In this document: piece after piece, positions 27,486 through 35,818 of the stretch
Layout of the letters: the number at the start of each line of letters is the position of its first letter
Position numbering within the stretch: the stretch's first letter is position 1
Translations under genes and position numbers: made by a program
Notes under the pieces: model-generated
Seen by the model: only the letters and a program-made list of their open reading frames with translations
Told to the model about the DNA's origin: nothing
Databases searched by the model: none
Assembly (NCBI RefSeq): GCF_000263855.1
Contig: NZ_AJWX01000004.1
Location: 310,001-374,000, forward strand
Source: Pseudomonas sp. M47T1
Lineage (GTDB): Bacteria > Pseudomonadota > Gammaproteobacteria > Pseudomonadales > Pseudomonadaceae
Direction of reading: 5' to 3'
Length of the DNA stretch: 64,000 nucleotides

Positions 27486-27616
27486 GAATGGCTGGTGAAG
27501 CCGTTCGATGCTCCTATGTTGTGTTAAGTGTTGGCAGATATCTGGACCCCGCCCTAGCGGTCCGGAACTTGAACCCCGAACTTCCCCCTCCCCATACGAA
27601 GTCCGGGGTTTTTTTT
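27486..27616 (+). ncRNA. ersA: ErsA, envelope-stress small RNA
   Basis: This is the gap between polA and engB, the position of Spot 42 in E. coli and of ErsA in Pseudomonas. An AlgU-type promoter sits just upstream. The predicted RNA starts near 27486 with a 5' hairpin (AATGGC..GCCGTT), then a single-stranded CGATGCTCCTATG, whose CUCC can pair with ribosome-binding sites. It ends in a Rho-independent terminator: CCCCG and CTTC at 27574-27584 pair with GAAG and CGGGG at 27598-27608, followed by eight T. The length is about 131 nt, against about 132 nt reported for P. aeruginosa ErsA, which regulates algC and oprD. The exact 5' end is inferred. Confidence 0.8.
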
Positions 27617-27640
27617 GCCCGCGATTTGACTGATTTAGCG

Positions 27641-27668
27641 GTAGCCGCTACCGCAAGGCTGCGGCTAC
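27641..27668. repeat. GTAGCCGC-type palindrome between ersA and engB
   Basis: GTAGCCGC at 27641-27648 pairs with GCGGCTAC at 27661-27668. It is the same family as at 23056 and 52630, placed just after the leftward engB gene. Confidence 0.65.
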
Positions 27669-27685
27669 AAAGGTCGCCAATCAGC

Positions 27686-28318
27686 TTAAGCGTCAACCTT
27701 GTCCGGCAACTCCATCCAGCGCGCCAGCACGGCGTAGGCGTCTTCAAGGCCCATGCGCTTGGGCGCGGAGAACAGCTGGATGCTCACGGCATCGCCCCAG
27801 CCCTTGCGGATTTCCGACTGAACCTTGAGCAGCGTGTTCTTGGCCGCGCCGTAGGTCAGCTTGTCGGCCTTGGTCAGCAGGATATGCATGGGCATGTGGC
27901 TGGCCACCGACCAATCGAGCATCAACAGGTCGAAATCGGTCATGGGATGGCGGATGTCCATCATCAGGATCAAGCCCTTGAGGCTTTCACGGCTGCCCAG
28001 GTACGCCTCCAGGTGGCGCTGCCAGTGCTGCTTGAGCGGGATAGGCACCTTGGCGTAACCGTAACCGGGCAAGTCCACCAGGCGGCGTTCTTCGTCCAGC
28101 TCGAAGAAGTTCAGCAGTTGTGTGCGCCCCGGGGTCTTGGATGTGCGCGCCAGGCTGGCGTGGGTCAGGGTATTCAGGGCACTGGACTTTCCGGCGTTGG
28201 AGCGGCCGGCAAAGGCCACTTCAAAGCCTTCGTCGTCGGGGCACTGGTCGACCTTGGCGGCGCTGAGCGAGAAGGTAGCCTGTTGGCACAGACCGAGGAT
28301 GGGGTTTTTGACTTGCAT
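27686..28318 (-). CDS. engB: Ribosome-biogenesis GTPase EngB (YihA/YsxC)
   Basis: The product is 210 residues of the TRAFAC GTPase class: G1 GRSNAGKSS at about 38-46, G2 near KTPGRTQ, G3 DLPGYG and G4 TKAD. It is needed for large-subunit assembly and cell division. ATG 28318 ([10 protein letters not shown]) is the family start; the longer upstream frame lacks support. It converges on ersA, and the polA-ersA-engB order is conserved in Pseudomonas. Confidence 0.95.
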   Translation of the reverse strand: MQVKNPILGLCQQATFSLSAAKVDQCPDDEGFEVAFAGRSNAGKSSALNTLTHASLARTSKTPGRTQLLNFFELDEERRLVDLPGYGYAKVPIPLKQHWQRHLEAYLGSRESLKGLILMMDIRHPMTDFDLLMLDWSVASHMPMHILLTKADKLTYGAAKNTLLKVQSEIRKGWGDAVSIQLFSAPKRMGLEDAYAVLARWMELPDKVDA

Positions 28319-28695
28319 GTGATTTCCGCTGTGGGGCGACGCCGGGCAAGGGCCCAGGCAGGCGGGTCGTTTCCGCTTCGCTGACGTCGGTAGTATATAA
28401 TGCCGTAGATTTCGTGTGTGCTTTGTCCTGCCGCTGGGGGGACGCACACCGGGGGCATTTTCAGTTGTCATTGCGCATTAGACCGCAAATTCCCCCAACC
28501 CTGAACCTCTCGTTTCAGGACGAAATAGCGGCTTGCTGCTAGCGTCTCTGATGTAACCCAGGGTTTCAAGGCTATGCCGCCACGTGAATTGTGCACGGAC
28601 AGCAGTGCCGAAGACTACAAGACCGTAATCCAATGGATGAGCGGCCCAAGCCTGCGGCACCAAACTTTCACCCTTAGCCGTAGTTGGATTAGCTG
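28319..28695. other. Divergent region between engB and cytochrome c4
   Basis: These 377 bases hold an AT-rich patch near 28391-28405 (GTATATAATG) that probably contains a promoter, and a 40-codon ORF at 28574-28696 that runs into cytochrome c4. Nothing else is supported. Confidence 0.5.
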
Positions 28696-28696
28696 A
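28574..28696 (+). CDS. Possible 40-residue leader ORF coupled to cytochrome c4
   Basis: ATG 28574 opens a frame of 40 codons (MPPRELCTDSSAEDYKTVIQ to SRSWIS) whose TGA (28694-28696) overlaps the ATG of the cytochrome gene (TGATG). AAGG lies 3 bases before this ATG, closer than ideal. The cytochrome ATG itself has no clear ribosome site, so its translation could depend on ribosomes finishing this ORF. I recognise no family, and it may be chance. Confidence 0.35.
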   Translation: MPPRELCTDSSAEDYKTVIQWMSGPSLRHQTFTLSRSWIS

Positions 28697-29301
28697 TGAA
28701 AAAAATAATAGTGAGTCTGCTGTTGGCAGTAGGAATCACAGGTGTGGCCCAAGCGGCGGGTGACCCGGCCGCCGGGCAGGCAAAGGCGGCGGTCTGTGGT
28801 GCCTGCCACGGCCCCGATGGCAACAGCATGGCGCCCAACTTTCCCAAGCTGGCCGGGCAAGGTGATCGCTACTTGGAAAAACAGTTGCACGACATCAAGT
28901 CGGGCAAGCGCCAGGTGCCTGAAATGACCGGCCTGCTGACCAACCTCAGCGATCAGGACCTGGCTGACCTCGCCGCTTATTTCAATAGCCAGAAAGGCAG
29001 CGTCGGCGCCGCCGACCCCAACCTGGTGGGCAGGGGCGAGGCGCTGTTTCGCGGCGGCAAGCTGGACACCGGCATGCCTGCCTGCACCGGCTGTCATTCG
29101 CCCAATGGCGTTGGCAACCCCATGGCCGGCTTCCCGCACCTGGGCGGGCAGCACGCCCAGTACGTGACCAAGCAACTTACCGACTTTCGTGAAGGCAACC
29201 GCACCAACGACGGTGACACCATGGTCATGCGCAGCATTGCCGCGAAACTCAGCAACAAGGATATCGAGGCTATCGCTTCCTACGTGCAGGGCCTGCACTG
29301 A
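28696..29301 (+). CDS. Diheme cytochrome c4
   Basis: The product is 201 residues with a signal peptide (cut after VAQA) and two homologous cytochrome domains with CGACH at 34-38 and CTGCH at 130-134, plus their distal methionines. Cytochromes c4 shuttle electrons in the periplasm from the bc1 complex to terminal oxidases. A strong terminator follows. The ATG shares bases with the stop of a short upstream ORF. Confidence 0.95.
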   Translation: MKKIIVSLLLAVGITGVAQAAGDPAAGQAKAAVCGACHGPDGNSMAPNFPKLAGQGDRYLEKQLHDIKSGKRQVPEMTGLLTNLSDQDLADLAAYFNSQKGSVGAADPNLVGRGEALFRGGKLDTGMPACTGCHSPNGVGNPMAGFPHLGGQHAQYVTKQLTDFREGNRTNDGDTMVMRSIAAKLSNKDIEAIASYVQGLH

Positions 29302-29332
29302 TCGCGTTGTCGCGTCTTGAAATGAAACAATT

Positions 29333-29360
29333 AAAAAGGGCGGCCTTGGCTGCCCTTTTT
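29333..29360. terminator. Rho-independent terminator after cytochrome c4
   Basis: AAAAAGGGC(A/G)GCC and GGC(T)GCCCTTTTT form a near-perfect 28-base palindrome with a CTT loop and a five-T tail. It separates cytochrome c4 from dsbA. Confidence 0.9.
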
Positions 29361-29457
29361 CATGAAGTCTGCCGTTACACTAGCGAACTGAACCCTTCGG
29401 CGCCGAGTCTCAACGCTCGTCGCTGCTCGGCGATCCCTTTTTGCTCAGGAGTAAAGC

Positions 29458-30108
29458 ATGCGTAATCTGATCCTCGGCGCCGCTCTGGTTGCTGCCACGC
29501 TGTTCGGCATGACCGCTCAAGCCGCCGATGCCCCGCTGGAAGCGGGCAAGCAGTACGTCGAACTGACCAGCCCGGTGCCGGTGTCCCAGCCTGGCAAAAT
29601 CGAAGTCGTCGAGATGTTCTGGTATGGCTGCCCGCACTGCTACGCCTTTGAGCCAACCATCAACCCGTGGATCGAGAAGCTGCCGGCTGACGTACACTTC
29701 GTGCGTATTCCTGCCATGTTCGGCGGCCCTTGGGATCTGCACGGCCAACTGTTCATTACCCTGGACATGATGGGTGTGGAGCACAAGGTTCACTCCGCCG
29801 TGTTCGACGCCATCCAGAAACAAGGCAAGCGCCTGACCGATCCTAACGAAATGGCTGATTTCGTAGCCACCCAAGGCGTTGACAAGAGCAAGTTCCTGGA
29901 GACCTACAACTCCTTCGCCGTCCAGGGCAAGGTCAAGCAGTACAAGGAGCTGGCCGTGGCTTACGGTGTGCAGGGCGTACCGACCATGATCGTCAACGGC
30001 AAATACCGTTTTGACCTCGGCACTGCAGGCGGCCCTGAAGAAACCCTGAAAGTGGCCGATGCACTGATTGCCAAAGAACGTGCAGCCGGCAAGAGCGCTG
30101 CCAACTAA
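29458..30108 (+). CDS. dsbA: Thiol:disulfide oxidoreductase DsbA
   Basis: The product is 216 residues. A signal peptide ends near MTAQA; the thioredoxin-fold active site is CPHC at 58-61, and the cis-proline loop is GVPTMIVNG. It introduces disulfides into secreted proteins in the periplasm. CAGGAG precedes the ATG. Likely local clients are the CSS-domain phosphodiesterase at 34160 and the Ivy-like protein at 40714, which carry periplasmic cysteine pairs. Confidence 0.96.
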   Translation: MRNLILGAALVAATLFGMTAQAADAPLEAGKQYVELTSPVPVSQPGKIEVVEMFWYGCPHCYAFEPTINPWIEKLPADVHFVRIPAMFGGPWDLHGQLFITLDMMGVEHKVHSAVFDAIQKQGKRLTDPNEMADFVATQGVDKSKFLETYNSFAVQGKVKQYKELAVAYGVQGVPTMIVNGKYRFDLGTAGGPEETLKVADALIAKERAAGKSAAN

Positions 30109-30122
30109 CCTCAGGTGACACC

Positions 30123-31001
30123 GTGCGCCGCTGGAGAACCGAACGTGTCGTTGGCCTGCGTGATCCGCGGGTCAACGAGCATCATGTACACACCAGCGGC
30201 CTTCCCGAGGATGGCCGGCTGCGGCTGCTCAGTTTCAATATCCAGGTGGGCATCAGCACTGAACGCTATCGCCATTACCTGACCCGCAGCTGGCAGCACC
30301 TGCTGCCGCACACTGGCAGGGCCAACAACCTGCAGAAGATCGGCGAACTGCTCGGCGACTTCGACCTGGTGGCCTTGCAGGAAGTGGACGGCGGCAGTAT
30401 TCGCTCCGGTTACGTCAACCAGGTCGAATACCTCGCCCAACTGGGCGGCTTTCCGTACTGGTACCAGCAACTCAACCGTAACCTTGGCCGCCTGGCCCAG
30501 CACAGCAACGGTATCCTCAGCCGTCTGCGCCCCTGGAGCCTGGAGGATCACCCATTGCCCGGCCCTGCCGGCCGTGGTGCCATCCTGGCGCGCTTTGGCG
30601 AGGGTGAAGACGCACTGGTAGTGGTGATGATGCACCTGGCCCTGGGTACCCGTACCCGCGCCCGCCAGTTGGCCTACATTCGTGAACTGATTGGCGGCTA
30701 CCGGCACCAGATCCTGATGGGTGACATGAACACCCACGCCAGCGACCTGCTGCTGCATTCGCCACTGCGTGATCTGGGCCTGCTGGCACCGCAGGCGGAA
30801 GCCACCTTCCCCAGCTGGCGCCCCCAGCGTTGCCTTGATCATATTTTGCTCAGCCCCGGCCTTACCCTGGAACGGGTGCGGGTGCTGGCCCAACCGATTT
30901 CCGATCATCTGCCCGTGGCGGTAGAGATCCGTTTGCCTGACTCCCTGGTAGCCGACTCGCTGCCGGCGCTCCTCCCCTCCTCTCGCAGACCCTTGGCATG
31001 A
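30123..31001 (+). CDS. Endonuclease/exonuclease/phosphatase family protein
   Basis: The product is 292 residues with the EEP fold. Metal and catalytic elements are visible: LLSFNIQVG, VALQEVDGG, ILMGDMNTH, RCLDHILLS and ISDHLPVAV. There is no signal peptide, so it is likely cytoplasmic. The family includes nucleases and phosphodiesterases acting on lipids or nucleotides; the substrate is unknown. The start is GTG 30123, only 14 bases after dsbA, with CAGGTG upstream. The stop overlaps the dgcH start (ATGA at 30998-31001). Confidence 0.9.
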   Translation: MRRWRTERVVGLRDPRVNEHHVHTSGLPEDGRLRLLSFNIQVGISTERYRHYLTRSWQHLLPHTGRANNLQKIGELLGDFDLVALQEVDGGSIRSGYVNQVEYLAQLGGFPYWYQQLNRNLGRLAQHSNGILSRLRPWSLEDHPLPGPAGRGAILARFGEGEDALVVVMMHLALGTRTRARQLAYIRELIGGYRHQILMGDMNTHASDLLLHSPLRDLGLLAPQAEATFPSWRPQRCLDHILLSPGLTLERVRVLAQPISDHLPVAVEIRLPDSLVADSLPALLPSSRRPLA

Positions 31002-33106
31002 CAGAAGAAGCCCAGCGCTGGAAAGAAAAGTACCTCAAGAGTATTGAACAGCAAGAGAAACTGGAGCGCCGCTGGAATGCCCGGCTCGACCTGTTGCGCC
31101 GCGGCCTGGTGCGCAGCACGCTGGCGGCCGAAGGTACCGACAAGGCAGTGGACCTGTGCATGAAGGAAATGCGCGAGGTGGTGCGCACCGATGACATGGA
31201 CGCAGGCCTCGCCGCCCTGATCCCGCGCCTGGAGAAGGCCGTGCTCGATTCCGAGCAGCGCCGGGAAACACGGGTCACGCAGATCAGCACTGCGCTGACT
31301 GCGCTGGTGGACCAATTGCAGACATTGCCGCTGTCGCGAGATGTCAGCAAGCCATTGAAGAAATTTGCCAAGCAAGTGGAGGAACGTGCCGGCCAGGCGC
31401 GGGAGATCCCGTTGCTGCTCAGTGAGCTGAGTGGTTTGCAGGGACAGGCCATCGCTGGCATCGAAGCGAATTCGGAAGGCCATCGCCCGGGCCTGTTCCA
31501 GCGCCTGTTTGGTGGCCGTGATGTAGAGGGTGAGCCGCAAGCGCAGCCAGAGTCGCAGCCACCTGCCCCGGTACCTGCCCCGGAGCCGGCGCCAGCGGCA
31601 GTGCAAACCGCGCCCGAGCCGGCGCCGCAACCCGAGGTGCACCACGAAGTACCGGCCCAAGCACCGGTAGTGACTCACGCACCAGAACCTGCACCGCAGT
31701 CAGTGCCTGCGCCAGAGGTCAAGTCACCGGAGCCCAGGGCCGTGCCCGCGCCTCAGCCGGAACCGGAGCCGCCGGCCGTCGTCGAAGCGGCCGTCGAGCC
31801 ACCGACCCCGATCCTGGAGCCGACAATCGAGGCCGTGGCCGATCAGCTCCGCGCGCCCGAGCCCCACCTGCCACCTGCGCTGGCGAAAGCGCCGACGGTC
31901 GGGGCTACTGCGCGGGTCGTTGTCGAAGCCGACGCCGCACCGCCGGTCTACATCGACCGCTTGCCCTTGCCTGCCGTCATGGCCGAAGCCATAGCCGCCA
32001 TTGATCCCGAGGCACCCGGCGAGGACGTGCTCTACGCCCTGCCGCCTTCACCGGAGCCCTCCTACAGCTCGGTGGCCGCGCACATCGAAGAGACCCTGCT
32101 GGGCCTGCTCAACGACCTGGCGCTGCCCGAACGGCACCGCCCGCAGGCCGAGGCCATGCGTGACCGCTTGCAGCACGGCCTGAACTGGTACGAACTGCTG
32201 CCGATACTCGATGACCTGGCCACGCTGATGCTGGCGATCAACGACAGCGGCCAGCATGATTTCGAGTTGTACCTAAAGCAGCTCAATGAGCGCCTGGACA
32301 CCTTCCAGAGCCACTTGCAGGCCGCCAGCGAGGGCCACGCCGACAGCCGTTCGGCGGCGCGCGACCTGGACAGCCAATTGCGCGAGCACGTGGGCGGTTT
32401 GCAAAGCAGCATGAAGGGCGCCACCGACGTGGCCAGCCTCAAGCAGATTCTGGAGCAGCGCCTGGAAGGCCTGATCGGCACCATCGATGCCCACCAGCAG
32501 CAGCGCGACCAGCGCGAGCAGGAAATTGCCACACGCCTGCAAGGCCTGGCCGAGCGGGTCGCCAGCATGGAAGGCGAAGCCCAGGGTTATCGAGAACACC
32601 TGGAAGAGCAGCGGCAGAAAGCGCTGATCGACCCATTGACCGGCCTGCCCAACCGCGCCGCTTGGTCCGAGCGCCTGGAGCAGGCCGTGGCCCTGCGCCA
32701 GGAAGACGGCAGCGAGTTGCTGCTGGCCATGCTTGACCTGGACCACTTCAAGTCCATCAACGACAGCTATGGCCACCTGGCCGGCGACAAAGTGCTGAAG
32801 ATCATTGCCAATGAAATGCGCAAGCGCCTGCGGCCGTTGGACTTCATGGCCCGTTTTGGCGGTGAGGAGTTTGTTCTGCTGATGCCCCAGACGCCCATGG
32901 CCGAAGGCTTGCGTCTGGTGGAAGCCCTGCGCGCGGCGGTGGAGTCGTGCCCGTTCCACTTCAAGGGCCAGCGGGTAACCATCACCATCTCCATCGGCAT
33001 TGCCGGTTTGCGCGGCAGCGAGCGCAGCGAACTGGCGCTCAAGCGCGCCGACGAAGCGCTATACCGCGCCAAGGACGCCGGCCGCAACCGCGTGCTGGGT
33101 GCGTGA
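30998..33106 (+). CDS. dgcH: Diguanylate cyclase DgcH (PA5487-like)
   Basis: The product is 702 residues. A helical N-terminal region (about 1-165) is followed by a long Pro/Ala/Glu-rich linker (about 180-300), a helical middle part (about 355-535) and a GGDEF domain. The active-site motif is GGEEF at 621-625, and the inhibitory site RPLD lies exactly five residues before it, so the enzyme should make c-di-GMP and be feedback-inhibited. No membrane helix is seen. The stop of the EEP gene overlaps its start. In P. aeruginosa dgcH has the same neighbours (dsbA and the EEP gene). Confidence 0.92.
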   Translation: MTEEAQRWKEKYLKSIEQQEKLERRWNARLDLLRRGLVRSTLAAEGTDKAVDLCMKEMREVVRTDDMDAGLAALIPRLEKAVLDSEQRRETRVTQISTALTALVDQLQTLPLSRDVSKPLKKFAKQVEERAGQAREIPLLLSELSGLQGQAIAGIEANSEGHRPGLFQRLFGGRDVEGEPQAQPESQPPAPVPAPEPAPAAVQTAPEPAPQPEVHHEVPAQAPVVTHAPEPAPQSVPAPEVKSPEPRAVPAPQPEPEPPAVVEAAVEPPTPILEPTIEAVADQLRAPEPHLPPALAKAPTVGATARVVVEADAAPPVYIDRLPLPAVMAEAIAAIDPEAPGEDVLYALPPSPEPSYSSVAAHIEETLLGLLNDLALPERHRPQAEAMRDRLQHGLNWYELLPILDDLATLMLAINDSGQHDFELYLKQLNERLDTFQSHLQAASEGHADSRSAARDLDSQLREHVGGLQSSMKGATDVASLKQILEQRLEGLIGTIDAHQQQRDQREQEIATRLQGLAERVASMEGEAQGYREHLEEQRQKALIDPLTGLPNRAAWSERLEQAVALRQEDGSELLLAMLDLDHFKSINDSYGHLAGDKVLKIIANEMRKRLRPLDFMARFGGEEFVLLMPQTPMAEGLRLVEALRAAVESCPFHFKGQRVTITISIGIAGLRGSERSELALKRADEALYRAKDAGRNRVLGA

Positions 33107-33153
33107 GCGCAACGCATCTCGAAAAACCGCCAAACGCAAAAACGCCGAGCTAT

Positions 33154-33178
33154 AGCCGCTGCCGCCCGGCTGCGGCGA
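33154..33178. repeat. GTAGCCGC-type palindrome after dgcH (degenerate)
   Basis: AGCCGCTGCCGC and GCTGCGGC form a shorter, less perfect hairpin of the same family as 52630. It lies in the 202-bp gap before ampDh2. Confidence 0.5.
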
Positions 33179-33308
33179 CAAGTGGCGCGTTTTGATGGCG
33201 CGTTTCACCGCAGTGGCCCAGCAATCCCTCGCAACGGACCGTTCAGCGAGGCGCGCAAGCGATGTGTTATACTATTGCATTACTGCCCACCAAGTTGTCG
33301 TCCCTCCT

Positions 33309-34085
33309 ATGAAACTCCTCGGCTGCGCCCTGCTGTTGCTCGTCCTCACGGGCTGTACCAATGGCCTTCGCATTGATCGCAGTCACCCCTCGGTCAACCA
33401 TGACAGCCGGATCCAGTTCGTGGTGCTGCACTACACCTCGGCATCCGACGAGCGCTCGCTGGCGCTGTTGACCCACGGTGAGGTCAGCGCCCACTACCTG
33501 GTGGGTCTCAACCCACCCAAGGTCTACCAACTGGTGGATGAAAGCCAGCGCGCCTGGCACGCCGGGGAAAGCCAATGGGAGGGCCGCACCTGGCTGAACT
33601 CCAGCTCCATCGGCATCGAGATCGTCAACCCCGGCTACACCGATACGCCCAACGGCAGGCTCTGGTACCCTTACAGCGAAGCGCAGATCAAAGCCGTGGA
33701 GGCCTTGGTCAAAGACATCGTCAAACGCTACAACATCGAGCCACGACACATCATCGGCCACAGTGACATCGCCCCATTGCGCAAGCAGGATCCGGGCCCG
33801 CTGTTCCCCTGGAAGCGCCTGGCCGACGATGGCCTTGGCATCTGGCCGGACGCAGGCGCGGTGGCACGCAACAAGGCCCGTTTCGACGTCAACCCGCCCA
33901 GCATGATCTGGTACCAGCAGCAGCTGGCGCATCTGGGCTACGCGATCGACCTGACCGGCGAGTTGGACGTCACCACTCGCCATGTCATCTCGGCCTTCCA
34001 GATGCACTTCCGCCCGGCCCGTTTCGACGGCGAGCCCGATGCGCAAACCGCAGCCATCCTGCAGGCCTTGAACAACCAGCGCTAA
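33309..34085 (+). CDS. ampDh2: Periplasmic N-acetylmuramyl-L-alanine amidase AmpDh2
   Basis: The product is 258 residues. A lipoprotein signal ends in LTGC (C16), so it is membrane-anchored facing the periplasm. The amidase_2 domain has zinc ligands H41, H151 and D161 (VVLHYTS, IIGHSDIAP, KQDPGP), and a peptidoglycan-binding domain occupies about 205-258. It cleaves the stem peptide from MurNAc during cell-wall turnover and links to AmpC control in Pseudomonas. ATG 33309 lacks an obvious ribosome site. TATACT at 33268-33273 may be its -10. Confidence 0.93.
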   Translation: MKLLGCALLLLVLTGCTNGLRIDRSHPSVNHDSRIQFVVLHYTSASDERSLALLTHGEVSAHYLVGLNPPKVYQLVDESQRAWHAGESQWEGRTWLNSSSIGIEIVNPGYTDTPNGRLWYPYSEAQIKAVEALVKDIVKRYNIEPRHIIGHSDIAPLRKQDPGPLFPWKRLADDGLGIWPDAGAVARNKARFDVNPPSMIWYQQQLAHLGYAIDLTGELDVTTRHVISAFQMHFRPARFDGEPDAQTAAILQALNNQR

Positions 34086-34159
34086 CCCCCTCCGCCCAAC
34101 GGCGAGGCTAAAACCCAGCCAGTTGCTATACCTCATGGTGAGCAACTGGATATTTACCC

Positions 34160-35779
34160 ATGTCATCCGCCTACGTGCGACTTCGCAGCGCCCTTTATCG
34201 TCCGTGGTTATTGGCGACGATAGCGGCTGTGGGTTGCGCCGTGTTGCTGCTGAGCGCCAGCTTCGGCCTGGTGGTGCACCAGGTGCAGCAGACCGAAATC
34301 GAACAGATGAATGCTCGCGGCGAGCGCTTTCTCAACCGGCTGGAGCAGATATTCGGTCAGTTACGCGAAAGCGTGGACCTGCTCGACGAGCAGGCGTTGC
34401 GCGGCTGTAACCCGGCGATGATCACTGCCCTGCAGCAAGTGGGGTTCGATAACCGCTTCGTCTACGACGCGGCTTACAACGATGGCCAGCAACGTTGTTC
34501 CAGCCGTCCGGGCGAGTCGGATGGCAGTGAGCTGCGCGCGCCGGACATCAAGGGGCCCACCTACAGCTACTGGCTCAACACTACCACCCAGCCCGACGAC
34601 AACCTGGCCGCGCTGCGCTTGGGTCGGGGGCCGTTCACGGTGTCTACCTCGCGCGGCCACCTTACCGACGTAGTGGACCTGGCGCCGGGCGGCAGCCTGC
34701 TGGTGGTGCTGGATCGCGGCAAGCGTGCCGTCCCGGTATTGGGGCCGGTGCAGCCGTGGCCGCCTACCCGCGATTGGCCGCCGCCGTCCCAGCAGCCTCT
34801 GGTGGTGACCCGCGATAACCTGGTGTACCGCATGTTCACCAAGTCGCCCGATTACCAGCTGGTGTTGATCGCGCCCCGTACCAGCCTGCTGCCAAAAATG
34901 AATGGCGCCTTGTGGGCGCTGTTTCCTGCGAGCCTGTTGCTGGCCTGGAGTGTGGGCTGGATGGTGCTGCAACTGGTGCGCGAGCGGCGTTCCTTGAGTG
35001 CCGAGCTACAGGGCGCGTTGCGCCGTAACGAATTGAAGGTGTTGTACCAGCCGATCTTCGACCTCACCAGCCGACGATGTGTGGGCGCCGAAGCGTTAGT
35101 GCGCTGGCGGCGTCCGGATGGAACCTTGACCAGCCCCGACCTGTTTATCCCCATGGCGGAAAACACCGGCCAGATCCGCGAGATAACCGATTTCGTCCTG
35201 CAGCAATTGCTTGAGCAACTGGGGCAATTGCTGCGCGCCAACCCCCACCTCTATATATCGGTGAACCTGGCTGCCTGCGATGTCATGGTGCCGCGCATCG
35301 GCCGCGTGGTTGCACGCCTGCTGGCCCAGCATCGGGTCGCGGCCCATCAGATTGCCTTCGAGGTGACCGAGCGCGGCCTGATCGATGTGGTGGTGGCCCG
35401 CGACAACCTCCAGGCCCTGCGCGATGTAGGGCATCAGGTATTGATCGATGATTTCGGCACGGGTTATTGCAGCCTCGCCTACTTGCAGACGTTGCCGGTG
35501 GATTGCCTGAAAATCGACAAGGCGTTCATCGACGCATTAGGGCACGACGCGGCCAGCAGTGGCGTGGCGCCCCACATCATCCGCATGGCGCACGCCTTGC
35601 AGCTTAGGGTGATTGCCGAGGGCATAGAACTGGAAGCCCAGGCGTTGCTGTTGACCAGCGAGGGCGTCAACTACGGCCAGGGCTGGTTGTTCGCCCACCC
35701 GCTCAATGCCCATCAGTTCACCGAGCTGGTGACCCGCGGCCGGCGCCTGGCCGGCCGGCGCATTGACGACGAGGCTTAA
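34160..35779 (+). CDS. CSS-motif EAL phosphodiesterase (PdeC-like)
   Basis: The product is 539 residues. Two membrane helices (about 17-39 and 249-271) flank a periplasmic domain containing CSS at 113-115 and a partner cysteine C83. The cytoplasmic EAL domain (about 285-525) keeps EALVRWR (311), FEVTERG, DDFGTGY, KIDKAFI and VIAEGIE, so it should hydrolyse c-di-GMP. In E. coli PdeC the CSS cysteines form a DsbA-dependent disulfide that restrains activity. The gene lies 4 kb from dsbA and next to the cyclase dgcH. Confidence 0.92.
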   Translation: MSSAYVRLRSALYRPWLLATIAAVGCAVLLLSASFGLVVHQVQQTEIEQMNARGERFLNRLEQIFGQLRESVDLLDEQALRGCNPAMITALQQVGFDNRFVYDAAYNDGQQRCSSRPGESDGSELRAPDIKGPTYSYWLNTTTQPDDNLAALRLGRGPFTVSTSRGHLTDVVDLAPGGSLLVVLDRGKRAVPVLGPVQPWPPTRDWPPPSQQPLVVTRDNLVYRMFTKSPDYQLVLIAPRTSLLPKMNGALWALFPASLLLAWSVGWMVLQLVRERRSLSAELQGALRRNELKVLYQPIFDLTSRRCVGAEALVRWRRPDGTLTSPDLFIPMAENTGQIREITDFVLQQLLEQLGQLLRANPHLYISVNLAACDVMVPRIGRVVARLLAQHRVAAHQIAFEVTERGLIDVVVARDNLQALRDVGHQVLIDDFGTGYCSLAYLQTLPVDCLKIDKAFIDALGHDAASSGVAPHIIRMAHALQLRVIAEGIELEAQALLLTSEGVNYGQGWLFAHPLNAHQFTELVTRGRRLAGRRIDDEA

Positions 35780-35784
35780 CCTGG

Positions 35785-35810
35785 GTGGGGGCTGGCTTGC
35801 CAGCTCCCAC
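35785..35810. repeat. Short GGCTGGCTTGCCAGC palindrome
   Basis: GTGGGGGCTGGC and GCCAGCTCCCAC form a compact hairpin between the convergent phosphodiesterase and kinB genes. It has the same arms as the longer elements at 58312 and 60591. Confidence 0.7.
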
Positions 35811-35818
35811 ATGCATCA

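Noticed and set aside
27488-28384. 298-codon plus-strand frame from ersA into engB
   Set aside because: It begins inside the predicted sRNA, crosses its terminator and runs antisense through engB, whose GTPase motifs are clear.
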